DNA of 64,000 bases, taken from NCBI RefSeq assembly GCF_947492965.1, contig NZ_CANLOZ010000001.1, positions 1 to 64,000 of the forward strand, given 5' to 3'. The DNA is from an uncultured Aquimarina sp. (GTDB taxonomy: Bacteria; Bacteroidota; Bacteroidia; Flavobacteriales; Flavobacteriaceae). Below the pieces are notes generated by a model. The model worked only from the letters and a program-made list of their open reading frames with translations. It had not been told where the DNA came from and searched no databases. Shown here piece by piece: positions 8,566-16,626 of this stretch (positions within the stretch are counted from its first letter, which is position 1; each line of letters starts with the position of its first letter). A program made the translations under genes and the position numbers.

Positions 8566-8985
8566 ATGAAAAAACTTATTGTATTATTTGTAGCGACTCT
8601 TTCTTTATGTATTACCTCTTGTGGAAGTGATGATGATGGTGTAAGTCAGGATGCATTAATTGGTTCTTGGCAATTTTCTCAAGAATTTGAAAATGGAGAA
8701 TTGATTACTTCAGATCCTTGTGATCTTCAGGATGTGTTAACTTTTAATGCTGATGGAACGTTTACGGGAAGATCTTTTGAGGATGATGGAACAGGAACTT
8801 GTGTAGAGTTAGAAGGAATTACAGGTACTTGGGAAAATGGTGGAAACAATGTATATAGTTTTACCAGCGATGGGGAAACTGATACAGAAACTATTACTTT
8901 CTCTGCAAACACTTTTTCTATTGAGTACTCGGAAACTTTCGAAGGTACAACTACAGTATACAGAGAAGTGTATACAAGAATCTAA
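8566..8985 (+). CDS. Lipocalin-like lipoprotein
   Basis: This 139-residue protein has a type II signal peptide with lipobox ITSC (Cys19), a short acidic tether (GSDDDG) of the kind linked to surface export of Bacteroidota lipoproteins, and a small beta-rich domain opening with LIGSWQFSQEFENGE. GSW near the start and TGTWENGG in the middle are typical of the lipocalin-like (Lipocalin_5/META-type) families. A clear terminator follows at 9004-9036, so it is probably transcribed alone. Ligand and role are unknown. Confidence 0.8.
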   Translation: MKKLIVLFVATLSLCITSCGSDDDGVSQDALIGSWQFSQEFENGELITSDPCDLQDVLTFNADGTFTGRSFEDDGTGTCVELEGITGTWENGGNNVYSFTSDGETDTETITFSANTFSIEYSETFEGTTTVYREVYTRI

Positions 8986-9003
8986 ATTATAGACAAGATA
9001 AAC

Positions 9004-9036
9004 CAAAAAAGGGAACCTACTTGGTTCCCTTTTTTA
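9004..9036 (+). terminator. Rho-independent terminator after the lipocalin-like gene
   Basis: GGGAACC and GGTTCCC form a stem with loop TACTT, flanked by A and T runs, so it could work in both directions. It also lies just past the end of the small minus-strand reading frame at 9055-9156. Confidence 0.85.
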
Positions 9037-9054
9037 TTGATATTTATTTAGTAA

Positions 9055-9156
9055 TTATCTACTCATGGCATACCAGCAAGCCGAAGGAAGATTACTAATT
9101 AAGTCTTTTAATCCTTTCATATCAATAATCAGAATTCCAAAAAATAACTTTTTCAT
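9055..9156 (-). CDS. Possible 33-residue peptide gene
   Basis: On the minus strand an ATG at 9156 opens a 33-codon frame with a hydrophobic N-terminus (MKKLFFGILIID), a polar middle and the C-terminal tail NLPSACWYAMSR. No family was recognised. Support is circumstantial: it lies in a gene-poor gap, a bidirectional terminator (9004-9036) lies just beyond its stop, and a 9-bp perfect dyad sits 30 bases upstream of the start. It has neither a GG leader nor an obvious RBS, so it could be chance. Confidence 0.35.
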   Translation of the reverse strand: MKKLFFGILIIDMKGLKDLISNLPSACWYAMSR

Positions 9157-9185
9157 ATCCGGCAATTTTTAATTAAACATTATAC

Positions 9186-9206
9186 CATAGCTAACTTTTA
9201 GCTATG
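9186..9206. repeat. Perfect 9-bp dyad upstream of the small minus-strand frame
   Basis: CATAGCTAA (9186-9194) and TTAGCTATG (9198-9206) are perfect reverse complements with a 3-base centre. No T run follows on either strand, so it looks more like an operator or leader hairpin than a terminator. It lies 30 bases upstream of the start of the 9055-9156 frame. Confidence 0.55.
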
Positions 9207-9616
9207 CACCAATACATTACATTTATTCAGTTAGGTAAAGTTGTTTGGGAAGATTGTATTAAAAGATATACTATCTATTTTAATACACCTAAATATAACA
9301 AATTATTGAAGTATTTTCAAGAGTTTTAACGAGCTTTAACGATCTTTTTTACAGTCTTTTATGCTTTTTATAGTTGTAATCAGTTTTTAAGAGTATAAAT
9401 ATCTTAGGCAGAACTGATTTTTGTACAAAAAGTGTCATTCGTTCGGCCATCTTATCTAGTAAAAGACAATATTCTTCTTTGCATTTTTTAGTTGTATGAT
9501 AGTGCATGACAACACAAAATACTTTCGGAAGAGTGATTTTTCTTAAAAATGAACATTTTATTGGCTAAATCATGCATTTTTTAGATCACATGTATGATTT
9601 TATGTATTACAAATGT

Positions 9617-9624
9617 TAAATTTG
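9617..9624 (+). promoter_or_regulatory. -7 promoter box of pheS
   Basis: TAAATTTG matches the Bacteroidota -7 consensus TAnnTTTG and lies 23 bases before ATG 9648. No convincing -33 TTG was found. Its position argues for the 9648 start over the in-frame ATG at 9594. Confidence 0.55.
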
Positions 9625-9647
9625 CCCTCTCTAATAAGCACAAGATC

Positions 9648-10667
9648 ATGATCGACAAGATTAAAGAGTATATATCGGAAGTTGAAGATTTTTCAGCAAA
9701 AACCAAAGAAGAAGTAGAGGCATTCAGAATAAAGTTTTCTGGTAAAAAAGGATTGGTAAATGATTTTTTTGCAGAATTCAGAAATATAGCGAACGATCAG
9801 AAAAAAGAATTTGGTCAAGCTATCAATGCGCTTAAGGTTGCAGCTGAAGAGAAAGTGAGAGCGCTGAAAGACGAATTAGAATCTAAAGAAGAGGAAAAAG
9901 GAGCTTATGGAGATCTAACAAGACCATCAGAGCCAATAGCTCTTGGTTCTAGGCATCCGATATCATTGGTAAAGAATCAGATTATAGATATATTTTCTCG
10001 TATTGGTTTTAATGTAAGTGAAGGTCCTGAGATTGAAGATGATTGGCATAATTTTACTGCACTTAATTTACCAGAATATCATCCAGCACGTGATATGCAG
10101 GATACATTCTTTATACAAACCGATCCTGATATCTTATTGCGTACCCATACGTCTTCCGTGCAGGTGAGATATATGGAAGAGAATAAACCACCGATCAGAA
10201 CGATTTCTCCAGGACGAGTATATCGAAATGAAGCGATCTCAGCAAGATCACATTGTTTTTTCCATCAGGTAGAAGGATTGTATATAGATAAAGACGTTTC
10301 TTTTGCAGATCTGAAGCAAACGTTACAATATTTTACTACCGAAATGTTTGGTAAATCCAAGATCAGACTGCGTCCATCTTATTTCCCGTTTACAGAACCA
10401 AGTGCAGAGGTGGATGTGTATTGGGGACTAGAGACCGAAACGGATTATAAAATGACCAAAGGAACGGGATGGTTAGAGATCATGGGTTGTGGTATGGTAG
10501 ATCCTAATGTCTTAAAAAACTGTAACATAGACCCAGAAGAATATAGTGGTTTTGCATTTGGTATGGGAATCGACCGTATTGCATTATTATTATACGGAGT
10601 TTCGGATATTCGTATGCTTAGCGAAAATGACGTACGCTTTTTAGAACAGTTTAAATCAGCCTTGTAA
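9648..10667 (+). CDS. pheS: Phenylalanyl-tRNA synthetase alpha subunit
   Basis: This 339-residue class II aminoacyl-tRNA synthetase subunit charges tRNA-Phe together with PheT, which is not in this window. The N-terminal coiled-coil tRNA-binding arm is at about 1-85. The catalytic core shows motif 1 near [11 protein letters not shown] and [14 protein letters not shown], motif 2 near [10 protein letters not shown] and [18 protein letters not shown], and motif 3 [13 protein letters not shown] at the end. Full length is normal. The start was set at ATG 9648 because MIDKIKEYI fits the family and the promoter box lies between it and the upstream ATG. The next gene begins directly after the stop codon. 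Confidence 0.97.
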   Translation: MIDKIKEYISEVEDFSAKTKEEVEAFRIKFSGKKGLVNDFFAEFRNIANDQKKEFGQAINALKVAAEEKVRALKDELESKEEEKGAYGDLTRPSEPIALGSRHPISLVKNQIIDIFSRIGFNVSEGPEIEDDWHNFTALNLPEYHPARDMQDTFFIQTDPDILLRTHTSSVQVRYMEENKPPIRTISPGRVYRNEAISARSHCFFHQVEGLYIDKDVSFADLKQTLQYFTTEMFGKSKIRLRPSYFPFTEPSAEVDVYWGLETETDYKMTKGTGWLEIMGCGMVDPNVLKNCNIDPEEYSGFAFGMGIDRIALLLYGVSDIRMLSENDVRFLEQFKSAL

Positions 10668-11063
10668 TTGAGAAAGGACATAGAAATACCTGTTGTAAAA
10701 GACGTTCACATTGCTGTGGTAAAAGAATGGAATGAAGAATTCGGTGGATATGATTGGAACTCATATATCATAAATGATCAAGAAACACCTATAGAAATGG
10801 TATTTGTGGTAACAAAAGGCTACAATACCGAAAAAAAGACTTCTTTATTACGTCACGGAATAGGTACTGTAGAAGCTAAATCATCTGCTAAAATAGAGAT
10901 GATCCAAGAAGAGTTGTTTGTAATGAACAATGAGTTTGCAGTTTCGTTCTTTTCGGAAGGTAAATTATATGATAAGAAATACATCTTCAGAAAAAACACC
11001 ATAAATGAAAATGCTTTTCGTGATCTTCCTGTTATGGAACAACGTGGTGTTTTGGTTTCTTAA
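10668..11063 (+). CDS. Conserved small protein following pheS
   Basis: This 131-residue soluble protein begins with TTG immediately after the pheS stop, so the two are almost certainly co-translated. It opens with RKDIEIPVVKDVHIAVVKEW and contains an alternating beta pattern with GGYDWNSYI. There is no signal peptide. I recall similar genes after pheS in other Flavobacteriia, where they are sometimes misnamed as synthetase subunits. No catalytic motif was recognised. No better start than TTG is visible upstream or within the first 40 codons. Confidence 0.8.
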   Translation: MRKDIEIPVVKDVHIAVVKEWNEEFGGYDWNSYIINDQETPIEMVFVVTKGYNTEKKTSLLRHGIGTVEAKSSAKIEMIQEELFVMNNEFAVSFFSEGKLYDKKYIFRKNTINENAFRDLPVMEQRGVLVS

Positions 11064-11212
11064 ATAATTCAGTTAAATAACTTCCTTAAAAACAGTTAAA
11101 TACCCTGTGTATAGATGTGCGTAAGCATGTACATTTGTTTCATATTTCGTAATTAAAACTTTCACAAATAACTTTATAGTGAATTGAGCATTTATAAAGT
11201 TATCAAAATCTT

Positions 11213-11261
11213 CCCCAGTATCATTGGTATACCAACAGCCAATGGTGGTGGGGATTTTTTA
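11213..11261 (+). promoter_or_regulatory. Terminator-like hairpin in the leader of the first cysteine-rich lipoprotein
   Basis: TCCCCA pairs with TGGGGA and inside it CATTGG (11223-11228) pairs with CCAATG (11240-11245). A run of six T follows directly, and the lipoprotein ATG is about 20 bases further on. The paralogue at 16627 has the same arrangement and the same CTTAAAACC block before its ATG. This suggests premature termination (attenuation) or a small RNA ending here. Confidence 0.6.
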
Positions 11262-11280
11262 ATCTTAAAACCTAAATAAT

Positions 11281-11895
11281 ATGAAAAAAGTATTTTTTTT
11301 AGCGATAGCAATAACGATTGGGGTATTCTACGCATGCGAAAGAGAAACTGTAGAAGAAAAAACAGAAGTTGAAGCCATTGAAGCTGTAGATGCAACAGAA
11401 ATTGAAGGCAAAGGATATGGTAGATGTTTCTATTTAATAGAGCCTGGATTGAAGTTTCAAGGGAGATGCTATACTACATTTCCAAGTATCTGTAAAATGT
11501 ACAAAATTTGTATACCAGATATTATATATGATCCATGTTGGTTCGTACCGTGCTGGATAGATATTTTTGACCCTTGGATTATTTATGAAAAGATAGATCC
11601 GAGAGAGTTTATTTCTATCAAGGATAAATTGGAATTGGATATAGATCCAAAAGAAGCCGTAATTCCTTTTGCTTTAAATGAAAGAATTGCTGGATTACAA
11701 GTATATAACGAAGAGGGTATACTAAAAGGAGAGACTTTTGTAATTAAAGAAAATCTCGTTTTGGATGCTGAGGTTTCTAAGGAGCTTGGATTACAGGGGA
11801 ATGTGGTAAAAGCAGGAGAGTATCCTGTTATTATTAACAAAGAGAGTGAAACTTTTAATGTCATTTTGGCTGTAGAAAAAGGTTTCGAAAGATAA
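11281..11895 (+). CDS. Cysteine-rich lipoprotein, paralogue of the 16627 gene
   Basis: This 204-residue protein has a type II signal peptide (Cys19 in VFYACE), an acidic linker (about 20-43) and a segment with six cysteines (C49, C63, C71, C77, C86, C91). It then has DPWIIYEKIDPREF, IPFALN and a C-terminal domain ending in LQGNVVKAGEYPVIINKE. The protein encoded at 16627-17325 shares the cysteine series, DPWII, IPFALN and LQGNV blocks, so they are paralogues. I do not recognise the family. The cysteines suggest disulfides in the periplasm or on the surface. Leader hairpin at 11213-11261; terminator at 11960-11995. Confidence 0.75.
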   Translation: MKKVFFLAIAITIGVFYACERETVEEKTEVEAIEAVDATEIEGKGYGRCFYLIEPGLKFQGRCYTTFPSICKMYKICIPDIIYDPCWFVPCWIDIFDPWIIYEKIDPREFISIKDKLELDIDPKEAVIPFALNERIAGLQVYNEEGILKGETFVIKENLVLDAEVSKELGLQGNVVKAGEYPVIINKESETFNVILAVEKGFER

Positions 11896-11959
11896 TATTC
11901 ATGTAAAATCATCTTAAAGATTGAAATCCACGATGTGGATAAAAAATGTTGGTAAAAAT

Positions 11960-11995
11960 AAAGGCTGGTATGTAATACACATATCAGCCTTTTTA
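11960..11995. terminator. Terminator between convergent genes
   Basis: AAGGCTGGTATG and CATATCAGCCTTT pair with one G-T wobble around a short loop, and T follows on the plus strand. It separates the lipoprotein gene from the convergent BlaR-like gene. Confidence 0.75.
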
Positions 11996-12012
11996 TAATA
12001 TGATTATTCCTT

Positions 12013-13506
12013 TTATTCTTGTACTTCAAATATAATAGGTAAGGAGTATAAAACACTTACAGGAGCTCCATCTTTAATTCCTGGTTGCATTTTAGGTAAC
12101 ATTTTTATGACACGCGAACCTTCTTCTTCTAAGCTAGGGTGAGGCCCTCTTACTTTTATATCCTCGATATCTCCGCTCTTATTTATTTTAAATCGAGCAT
12201 ATATTCGTAATCGTCCTGTTAAGCCAATGTCGTTACCAAGTTTGGTATTAAACTCATTTGCCACATGCTTACTTATTTCTTGGGAAAAACATTTTTTAGC
12301 TTCTGCACCAGATAGATCACTACAATTAGGGTGTATTGGAGCAGCATCTAATTTCATGAAAGGAACACCTTCTACTTCTACTTTTTCAGTGATTATAGGT
12401 TTTACTTGAGAAATAGTTTGCATTAAATTCTTGAAAATCTCAATGTTTTCAGGAGTTAATCCGTTTCCGGGCATACTATTTATATCCTGCATCAGTGTAG
12501 AAAATAGTTTCTCACTTTCTTCAGTATAAGCACCTTCATTTTCTATCTTATTTAAGAGATACTCTGCTCTTTCAGTAAGGGTTGTTAGAGGAACTTCTTT
12601 GTTTTCTATTGCACGCTGATCTTCAGAACAAGAGCTATATACTAACATGGCTGCAATGACTGGAATTAGCAATAAATATTTTAATTGATAGATTTTTTTT
12701 GATTTTGACTTTTGTAACATAACTAGTCGACTTTTAATTAGTGAATGATTAAAAAATGTATTGATAAATGATATTTTTTCGGTTTGAAAAACCTGCGATA
12801 AAAGGTCTTGGTAGTAAGCTTTTTTATTAGTGATTGAAATAGCTTTGGCATCTGCGATATACTCCTGAAGCATTGCCATTCTGTTTTGATATATATAGAT
12901 TAATGGATTGAACCAGAATAATATGCGGAGTATTTCGAAAAAGATGAGATCAAAAGAGTGATATTCTTTTACATGAATTTTTTCATGTTCTATCACATTA
13001 GTTTTTTTAAGTTGTGATAGATTATTTCCTATATAAATGGTTTTAAAAAAGGAAAAAGCAGCGGTTGTATTAGGCAAGGAAACAAATGTAATATCTTTGG
13101 ATTTTACTTTGGTTCCTGTCTTTTTTAGCCTTACAATTTTAAATATTTTATAGATAAATAATAATAAACTAGCTGTTATACCTACATACCATATATATCC
13201 TAATATGGGTATTAGTGAATAATAATTAAAAGCTTCGGTTTGGGAAGCTATAACTACTTCTGGTAGGTTATAAACTTGCATTGGCGAATTCGTAATCAAT
13301 ACTTCTGGCAATTGAATACTATATGTATCTGGGATGGTATTTCTAATAAAATCGAACCTAAGTAAAGGAAGTAGTAAGCTTAAAACTGGTGTGAGAAGCA
13401 AGTAGATTCTATTCCAATTAAAAAAGGTTTCTTTTTTAAGAAATAGGTCATAGGTTAATAAGAAAAGTAATTGAAATGCAATGATTTGTAAAATGTAATG
13501 TATCAT
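12013..13506 (-). CDS. BlaR1/MecR1-like M56 membrane peptidase with TonB C-terminal domain
   Basis: This 497-residue protein has four predicted membrane helices (about 3-20, 35-52, 97-122, 275-293) and a cytoplasmic M56 zinc-peptidase segment with HEKIH (H174, E175, H178) and the downstream ligand Glu215 in LQEYIAD. A periplasmic region ends in a TonB-type C-terminal domain (about 420-495, VRGPHPSLEEEG). In staphylococci M56 sensors degrade or inactivate the BlaI repressor when they sense beta-lactams. Here a TonB domain replaces the penicillin-binding sensor, so the signal is probably different. ATG 13506 lies 4 bp after the blaI stop; an earlier in-frame ATG would overlap blaI by 60 bases. 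Confidence 0.88.
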   Translation of the reverse strand: MIHYILQIIAFQLLFLLTYDLFLKKETFFNWNRIYLLLTPVLSLLLPLLRFDFIRNTIPDTYSIQLPEVLITNSPMQVYNLPEVVIASQTEAFNYYSLIPILGYIWYVGITASLLLFIYKIFKIVRLKKTGTKVKSKDITFVSLPNTTAAFSFFKTIYIGNNLSQLKKTNVIEHEKIHVKEYHSFDLIFFEILRILFWFNPLIYIYQNRMAMLQEYIADAKAISITNKKAYYQDLLSQVFQTEKISFINTFFNHSLIKSRLVMLQKSKSKKIYQLKYLLLIPVIAAMLVYSSCSEDQRAIENKEVPLTTLTERAEYLLNKIENEGAYTEESEKLFSTLMQDINSMPGNGLTPENIEIFKNLMQTISQVKPIITEKVEVEGVPFMKLDAAPIHPNCSDLSGAEAKKCFSQEISKHVANEFNTKLGNDIGLTGRLRIYARFKINKSGDIEDIKVRGPHPSLEEEGSRVIKMLPKMQPGIKDGAPVSVLYSLPIIFEVQE

Positions 13507-13510
13507 AATA

Positions 13511-13873
13511 TTATTCTTCTTCCTGATTAATTTCTTTGAGAGCGTCTTCCATTTCGGCAATGCTGATATCATTTTTCTTCATAAAAAATGAAACCATGCT
13601 TTTAAAAGATCCCTGAAAATATCCATCGATTAGTTTTGTAATACTTTGATTGCTATATTCAGTTTTCTGGACTATAGGAATATAAATGTGAATTCTTCCT
13701 TCTTTTCGGTAGTTTACAAAACCTTTATCTTCTAGAATCCTTACGATGGTTGATACGGTATTATATGCCGGCTTCGGTTCTGGCAACTCTTCAAGAATCT
13801 GAACTACACTTCCTTCATGCAAATCCCATAGGATTTTCATGATGTCTTCTTCCGCTTTCGTTAATTGTTTCAT
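13511..13873 (-). CDS. blaI: BlaI/MecI-family transcriptional repressor
   Basis: This 120-residue winged-helix repressor has DNA-binding domain 1-75, with KAEEDIMKILWDLHEG, PAYNTVSTIVRILEDKGFV as the recognition region and a basic wing (YRKEGRIHIY), then a helical dimerisation tail. It is encoded directly before the M56 peptidase gene. Three palindromes built on AACTAA/TTAGTT lie just upstream (13893-13961) and are the obvious operators, so the pair is probably self-repressed. The divergent gene at 14110 may share this control. Confidence 0.93.
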   Translation of the reverse strand: MKQLTKAEEDIMKILWDLHEGSVVQILEELPEPKPAYNTVSTIVRILEDKGFVNYRKEGRIHIYIPIVQKTEYSNQSITKLIDGYFQGSFKSMVSFFMKKNDISIAEMEDALKEINQEEE

Positions 13874-13892
13874 TTTTGAATGATTTTTACTT

Positions 13893-13914
13893 TCAAACTA
13901 AGGTCTTAGTTTGA
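13893..13914. promoter_or_regulatory. BlaI operator 1
   Basis: TCAAACTAAG and CTTAGTTTGA form a perfect 10-bp dyad around GT, 20 bases upstream of the blaI start. It is the longest of three related palindromes in the divergent region. Confidence 0.75.
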
Positions 13915-13926
13915 GAATGCTAATAT

Positions 13927-13944
13927 AAACTAAATATTTAGTTT
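13927..13944. promoter_or_regulatory. BlaI operator 2
   Basis: AAACTAAATATTTAGTTT is a perfect 18-bp palindrome sharing the AAACTAA half-site of operator 1. Centres of operators 1 and 2 are about 32 bp apart, roughly three helical turns. Confidence 0.75.
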
Positions 13945-13945
13945 G

Positions 13946-13961
13946 AACTAATATTTTAGTT
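13946..13961. promoter_or_regulatory. BlaI operator 3
   Basis: AACTAA and TTAGTT flank a TATT centre. It is the weakest copy of the three and abuts operator 2, with centres about 18 bp apart. Confidence 0.6.
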
Positions 13962-14109
13962 TTAAATTTACATTTTAACATGAATTAGGATCGTATTAAA
14001 GGTGTTGAGAAGGTAGAAAAGCCTTTAAAAATGGTAGTTTATCGCTTAAAATAAAATATTAAAAACAAATTAAGAATCTTGCGATATAATCACTTGATCC
14101 TATTGTAAA

Positions 14110-15582
14110 ATGAGAGTTTTAGAGATATTTTTTCTTATTGTTATAACAGTTTTACCTTTTATGAAACGACCATTACTTCAGGTTGTATCTAAAAAACATA
14201 CTATTTATTTTCTTTTAGTACTAACCGTATTACACCTTCTAATAGATGGTTGGCGCTGGCAGATGTTTCCTGCTTATGTAATCATGGCTATTCTGATTTG
14301 GAGAATTAGTCGTATTGATTTTATGAAGACCGTTAAGCCAACCTTTATTCGCGTTTTTGGATATCTATTACTGGTTTTAGTTCTTATTGTAGGATGGTTT
14401 ATACCACAAGTACTTCCTGTTTTTTCTTTACCAGAACCAACAGGTATATACCAGGTAGGAAGTAAATGGATACACGTGAAAACAGACCTTGATGAAGTAA
14501 TTACAAAGGATCCTTTTGATAAAAGAGAACTCATGGTAAAAATGTGGTTTCCCACCGATGATATTTCAAAAGGCGAGAGAGAGCCTTATGTGGATGAGGC
14601 TAATCGATTAGGTTTTATCAGAAAGTATAGTATGGGGATTTTACCTTCATGGACTATTAATTACCTAGATAGAGTTAAAACATATGTGTATGAAGGAGTG
14701 CCTATTGCCCAACAAAAGTTTCCTGTCCTAATTTTCTCTCCAGGTTATGGCTCTAAATCTACAGGGTATTATGCATTATTATCGGAATTAGCAAGCCATG
14801 GATATATCATTGTTAACGTATCTCATACATATGAGAGCTTGGGAACTACTTTTCCAGATGGCACACAGAAGTTTTTTGATTATGAATATCAGTACGAACA
14901 AGACGCTTCATCCATGGAACATATCTTGCCCATAAAAGAAGCTTTTAGCAAAGATATTTCCTTTGAGGAGCGTCATAAAATAGTAAGAGAAGCCTCTAAA
15001 GACTATTTTGTAACTCATATTGTAGAAAGATGGTCTAAAGATTTAATATCTGTTATAAATCATTTGGAAAAATTGAATAATGATGGATTTTTCAAGGAGC
15101 GACTGGATTTAGATAAAATTGGTGCTTTTGGGCATTCTAGAGGTGGTGGAGCTGCAGGACAAACAGCGTTAAAAGACAAAAGAGTAAAAGCTGCTGCTAA
15201 TATAGATGGGATTCAATGGGGTGAAATGATGGATACGATATTTCAAAAACCTTTTCTTTTCTTATCTGCAGACTGGCCCGAAGATCACGAAAATATAAGT
15301 GCTCATGCATATGTAAACAAGAGTACCGATTATTTTTATGAATGTAAGTTGCTGACGTCTGGACATCCAAACTTTATGGATATCCCTCTTATGATCCCTA
15401 TACAATCGATTGCTGGTACAGGCACTATTAATGCTGAATTAGGTTTAGAAATAACGAATGAGTTGATAGTTGAATTCTTTGATAAACACCTAAAAAAGGA
15501 TGTTAAAGCAGATCCTTTTAAAATCAGGGAAAAGTATAATTTATTAGAAATGAAAGTTCATAAAGGGAATTCTATCAGATGA
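14110..15582 (+). CDS. Membrane-anchored alpha/beta hydrolase (PAF acetylhydrolase / dienelactone hydrolase-like)
   Basis: This 490-residue protein has three or four N-terminal transmembrane helices (about 1-110) and a serine hydrolase domain (about 140-480). The nucleophile elbow is GHSRGG within IGAFGHSRGGGAAGQ, and FPVLIFSPGYGSKSTGYY carries the oxyanion-hole region. GHPNFMD near residue 420 is the likely catalytic histidine. The closest general family is platelet-activating factor acetylhydrolase-like or dienelactone-hydrolase-like esterases; the substrate is not known. It is divergent from blaI, with the blaI operators in between, so it may be controlled by BlaI. Confidence 0.82.
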   Translation: MRVLEIFFLIVITVLPFMKRPLLQVVSKKHTIYFLLVLTVLHLLIDGWRWQMFPAYVIMAILIWRISRIDFMKTVKPTFIRVFGYLLLVLVLIVGWFIPQVLPVFSLPEPTGIYQVGSKWIHVKTDLDEVITKDPFDKRELMVKMWFPTDDISKGEREPYVDEANRLGFIRKYSMGILPSWTINYLDRVKTYVYEGVPIAQQKFPVLIFSPGYGSKSTGYYALLSELASHGYIIVNVSHTYESLGTTFPDGTQKFFDYEYQYEQDASSMEHILPIKEAFSKDISFEERHKIVREASKDYFVTHIVERWSKDLISVINHLEKLNNDGFFKERLDLDKIGAFGHSRGGGAAGQTALKDKRVKAAANIDGIQWGEMMDTIFQKPFLFLSADWPEDHENISAHAYVNKSTDYFYECKLLTSGHPNFMDIPLMIPIQSIAGTGTINAELGLEITNELIVEFFDKHLKKDVKADPFKIREKYNLLEMKVHKGNSIR

Positions 15583-15609
15583 TATTATATAAAGTTTTTT
15601 TAGTTAAAA

Positions 15610-16392
15610 TCATGAATTATATCGTATTGTTCTGATGAACGTTTGGTGTTTTATACGTTTTCCATTTTCTACTTTGTAAACCCTTTTTTCAACCCAATTT
15701 TGTTTTTCATCATACTTATATTCATACTCATATGCATCTGGTTTTATAAGTTTCCCCTGTTGATCGTACGATTTTTCTAATTTTATAATGTCTCCGTCCA
15801 GACTTAGATAGTCTCTTTTTAATATATTCCCTTCGGGATCCAATAATTTTGTAATTACAGTATTGTTTGGGTAATCATATTCAGCAATCTCAATAAACCC
15901 ACTAGGTTTAGATTTAGGTCGTTCTATGCTAATTGCGATAGGATCTCCTTTTTCATTATTGTTAATCATAACTTCTCTCATAATGATATTAAAGTTGTTA
16001 CTTTCAATCATTTTAATAATATTCCCTTTTTGATCATATTGATATTTAGAAGTTTCTGAGCTATATCCAAGCATCTTATTCCAAGTTTCACGTTTTGCGG
16101 ATAAACTTCTAAGGCCAGTTTCGTCAAAACTTCTGATAAGTTTACTTTTTAAAGAATCTTTATCATTATATCTAATACAAGAAACAATTTTATGATGATC
16201 ATTTAATGTAGTTATGTCTTTTACTATTTCTGTACCTTCTTCGGTATAAGAAGTGATCAAGGTTGTAATTTCGGATACTTGTTTATCATTTAAAACATCT
16301 GCTCCTTTATCATGAAGCAAGGTTTTATAAATATTTTGAGAAAAACCTTGTAAAAAGAGAAATACGAACACTAAACTGCAATTTACTTTCAT
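15610..16392 (-). CDS. Secreted hypothetical protein with YD-like beta repeats
   Basis: This 260-residue protein has a signal peptide (1-18, ending GFSQ). The mature part has several strand-turn units such as YQYDQKGNIIKMIES, YPNNTVITKLLDPEGNILKR, SYDQQGKLIK and KYDEKQNWVEKR, which recall RHS/YD repeats but are too irregular for firm assignment. There are no catalytic motifs. The gene stands alone between the hydrolase and the second cysteine-rich lipoprotein, convergent with the former. Its function is unknown. Confidence 0.72.
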   Translation of the reverse strand: MKVNCSLVFVFLFLQGFSQNIYKTLLHDKGADVLNDKQVSEITTLITSYTEEGTEIVKDITTLNDHHKIVSCIRYNDKDSLKSKLIRSFDETGLRSLSAKRETWNKMLGYSSETSKYQYDQKGNIIKMIESNNFNIIMREVMINNNEKGDPIAISIERPKSKPSGFIEIAEYDYPNNTVITKLLDPEGNILKRDYLSLDGDIIKLEKSYDQQGKLIKPDAYEYEYKYDEKQNWVEKRVYKVENGKRIKHQTFIRTIRYNS

Positions 16393-16540
16393 AACTTTTA
16401 CCTATTTCTTTAGATCTTTTAAGATAAAAAAATATGCTTATGAAAACAAATATTATGAAAAGCTGGATGTAATGAAAGTTTTGATGAATAATTTTTATTT
16501 CCACATGTTTACTTCTATATTATGGTTTATACTAATGGTC

Positions 16541-16600
16541 AAAGAACTTCACAAGACCACAACGATTAAGAGTTGTAAATGGTCTGGGAAGTTCTTTTTT
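16541..16600 (+). promoter_or_regulatory. Terminator-like hairpin in the leader of the second cysteine-rich lipoprotein
   Basis: Nested stems AGAACTTC/GAAGTTCT, AGACCA/TGGTCT and CAAC/GTTG form one long hairpin directly followed by TTTTTT. The lipoprotein ATG lies about 30 bases beyond, after the block CTTAAAACC that is also found before the paralogue at 11281. Confidence 0.7.
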
Positions 16601-16626
16601 ATTTTTTAACTTAAAACCATATAATC

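Larger units (their letters stand above)
9157..9647. other. Gene-poor gap before pheS
   Basis: This 490-base AT-rich stretch holds a dyad at 9186-9206, two close copies of TTTAACGA around 9331-9347, and the pheS promoter box. No other reading frame is convincing. An ATG at 9594 in frame with pheS lies upstream of the likely transcription start and was not used. Confidence 0.6.
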
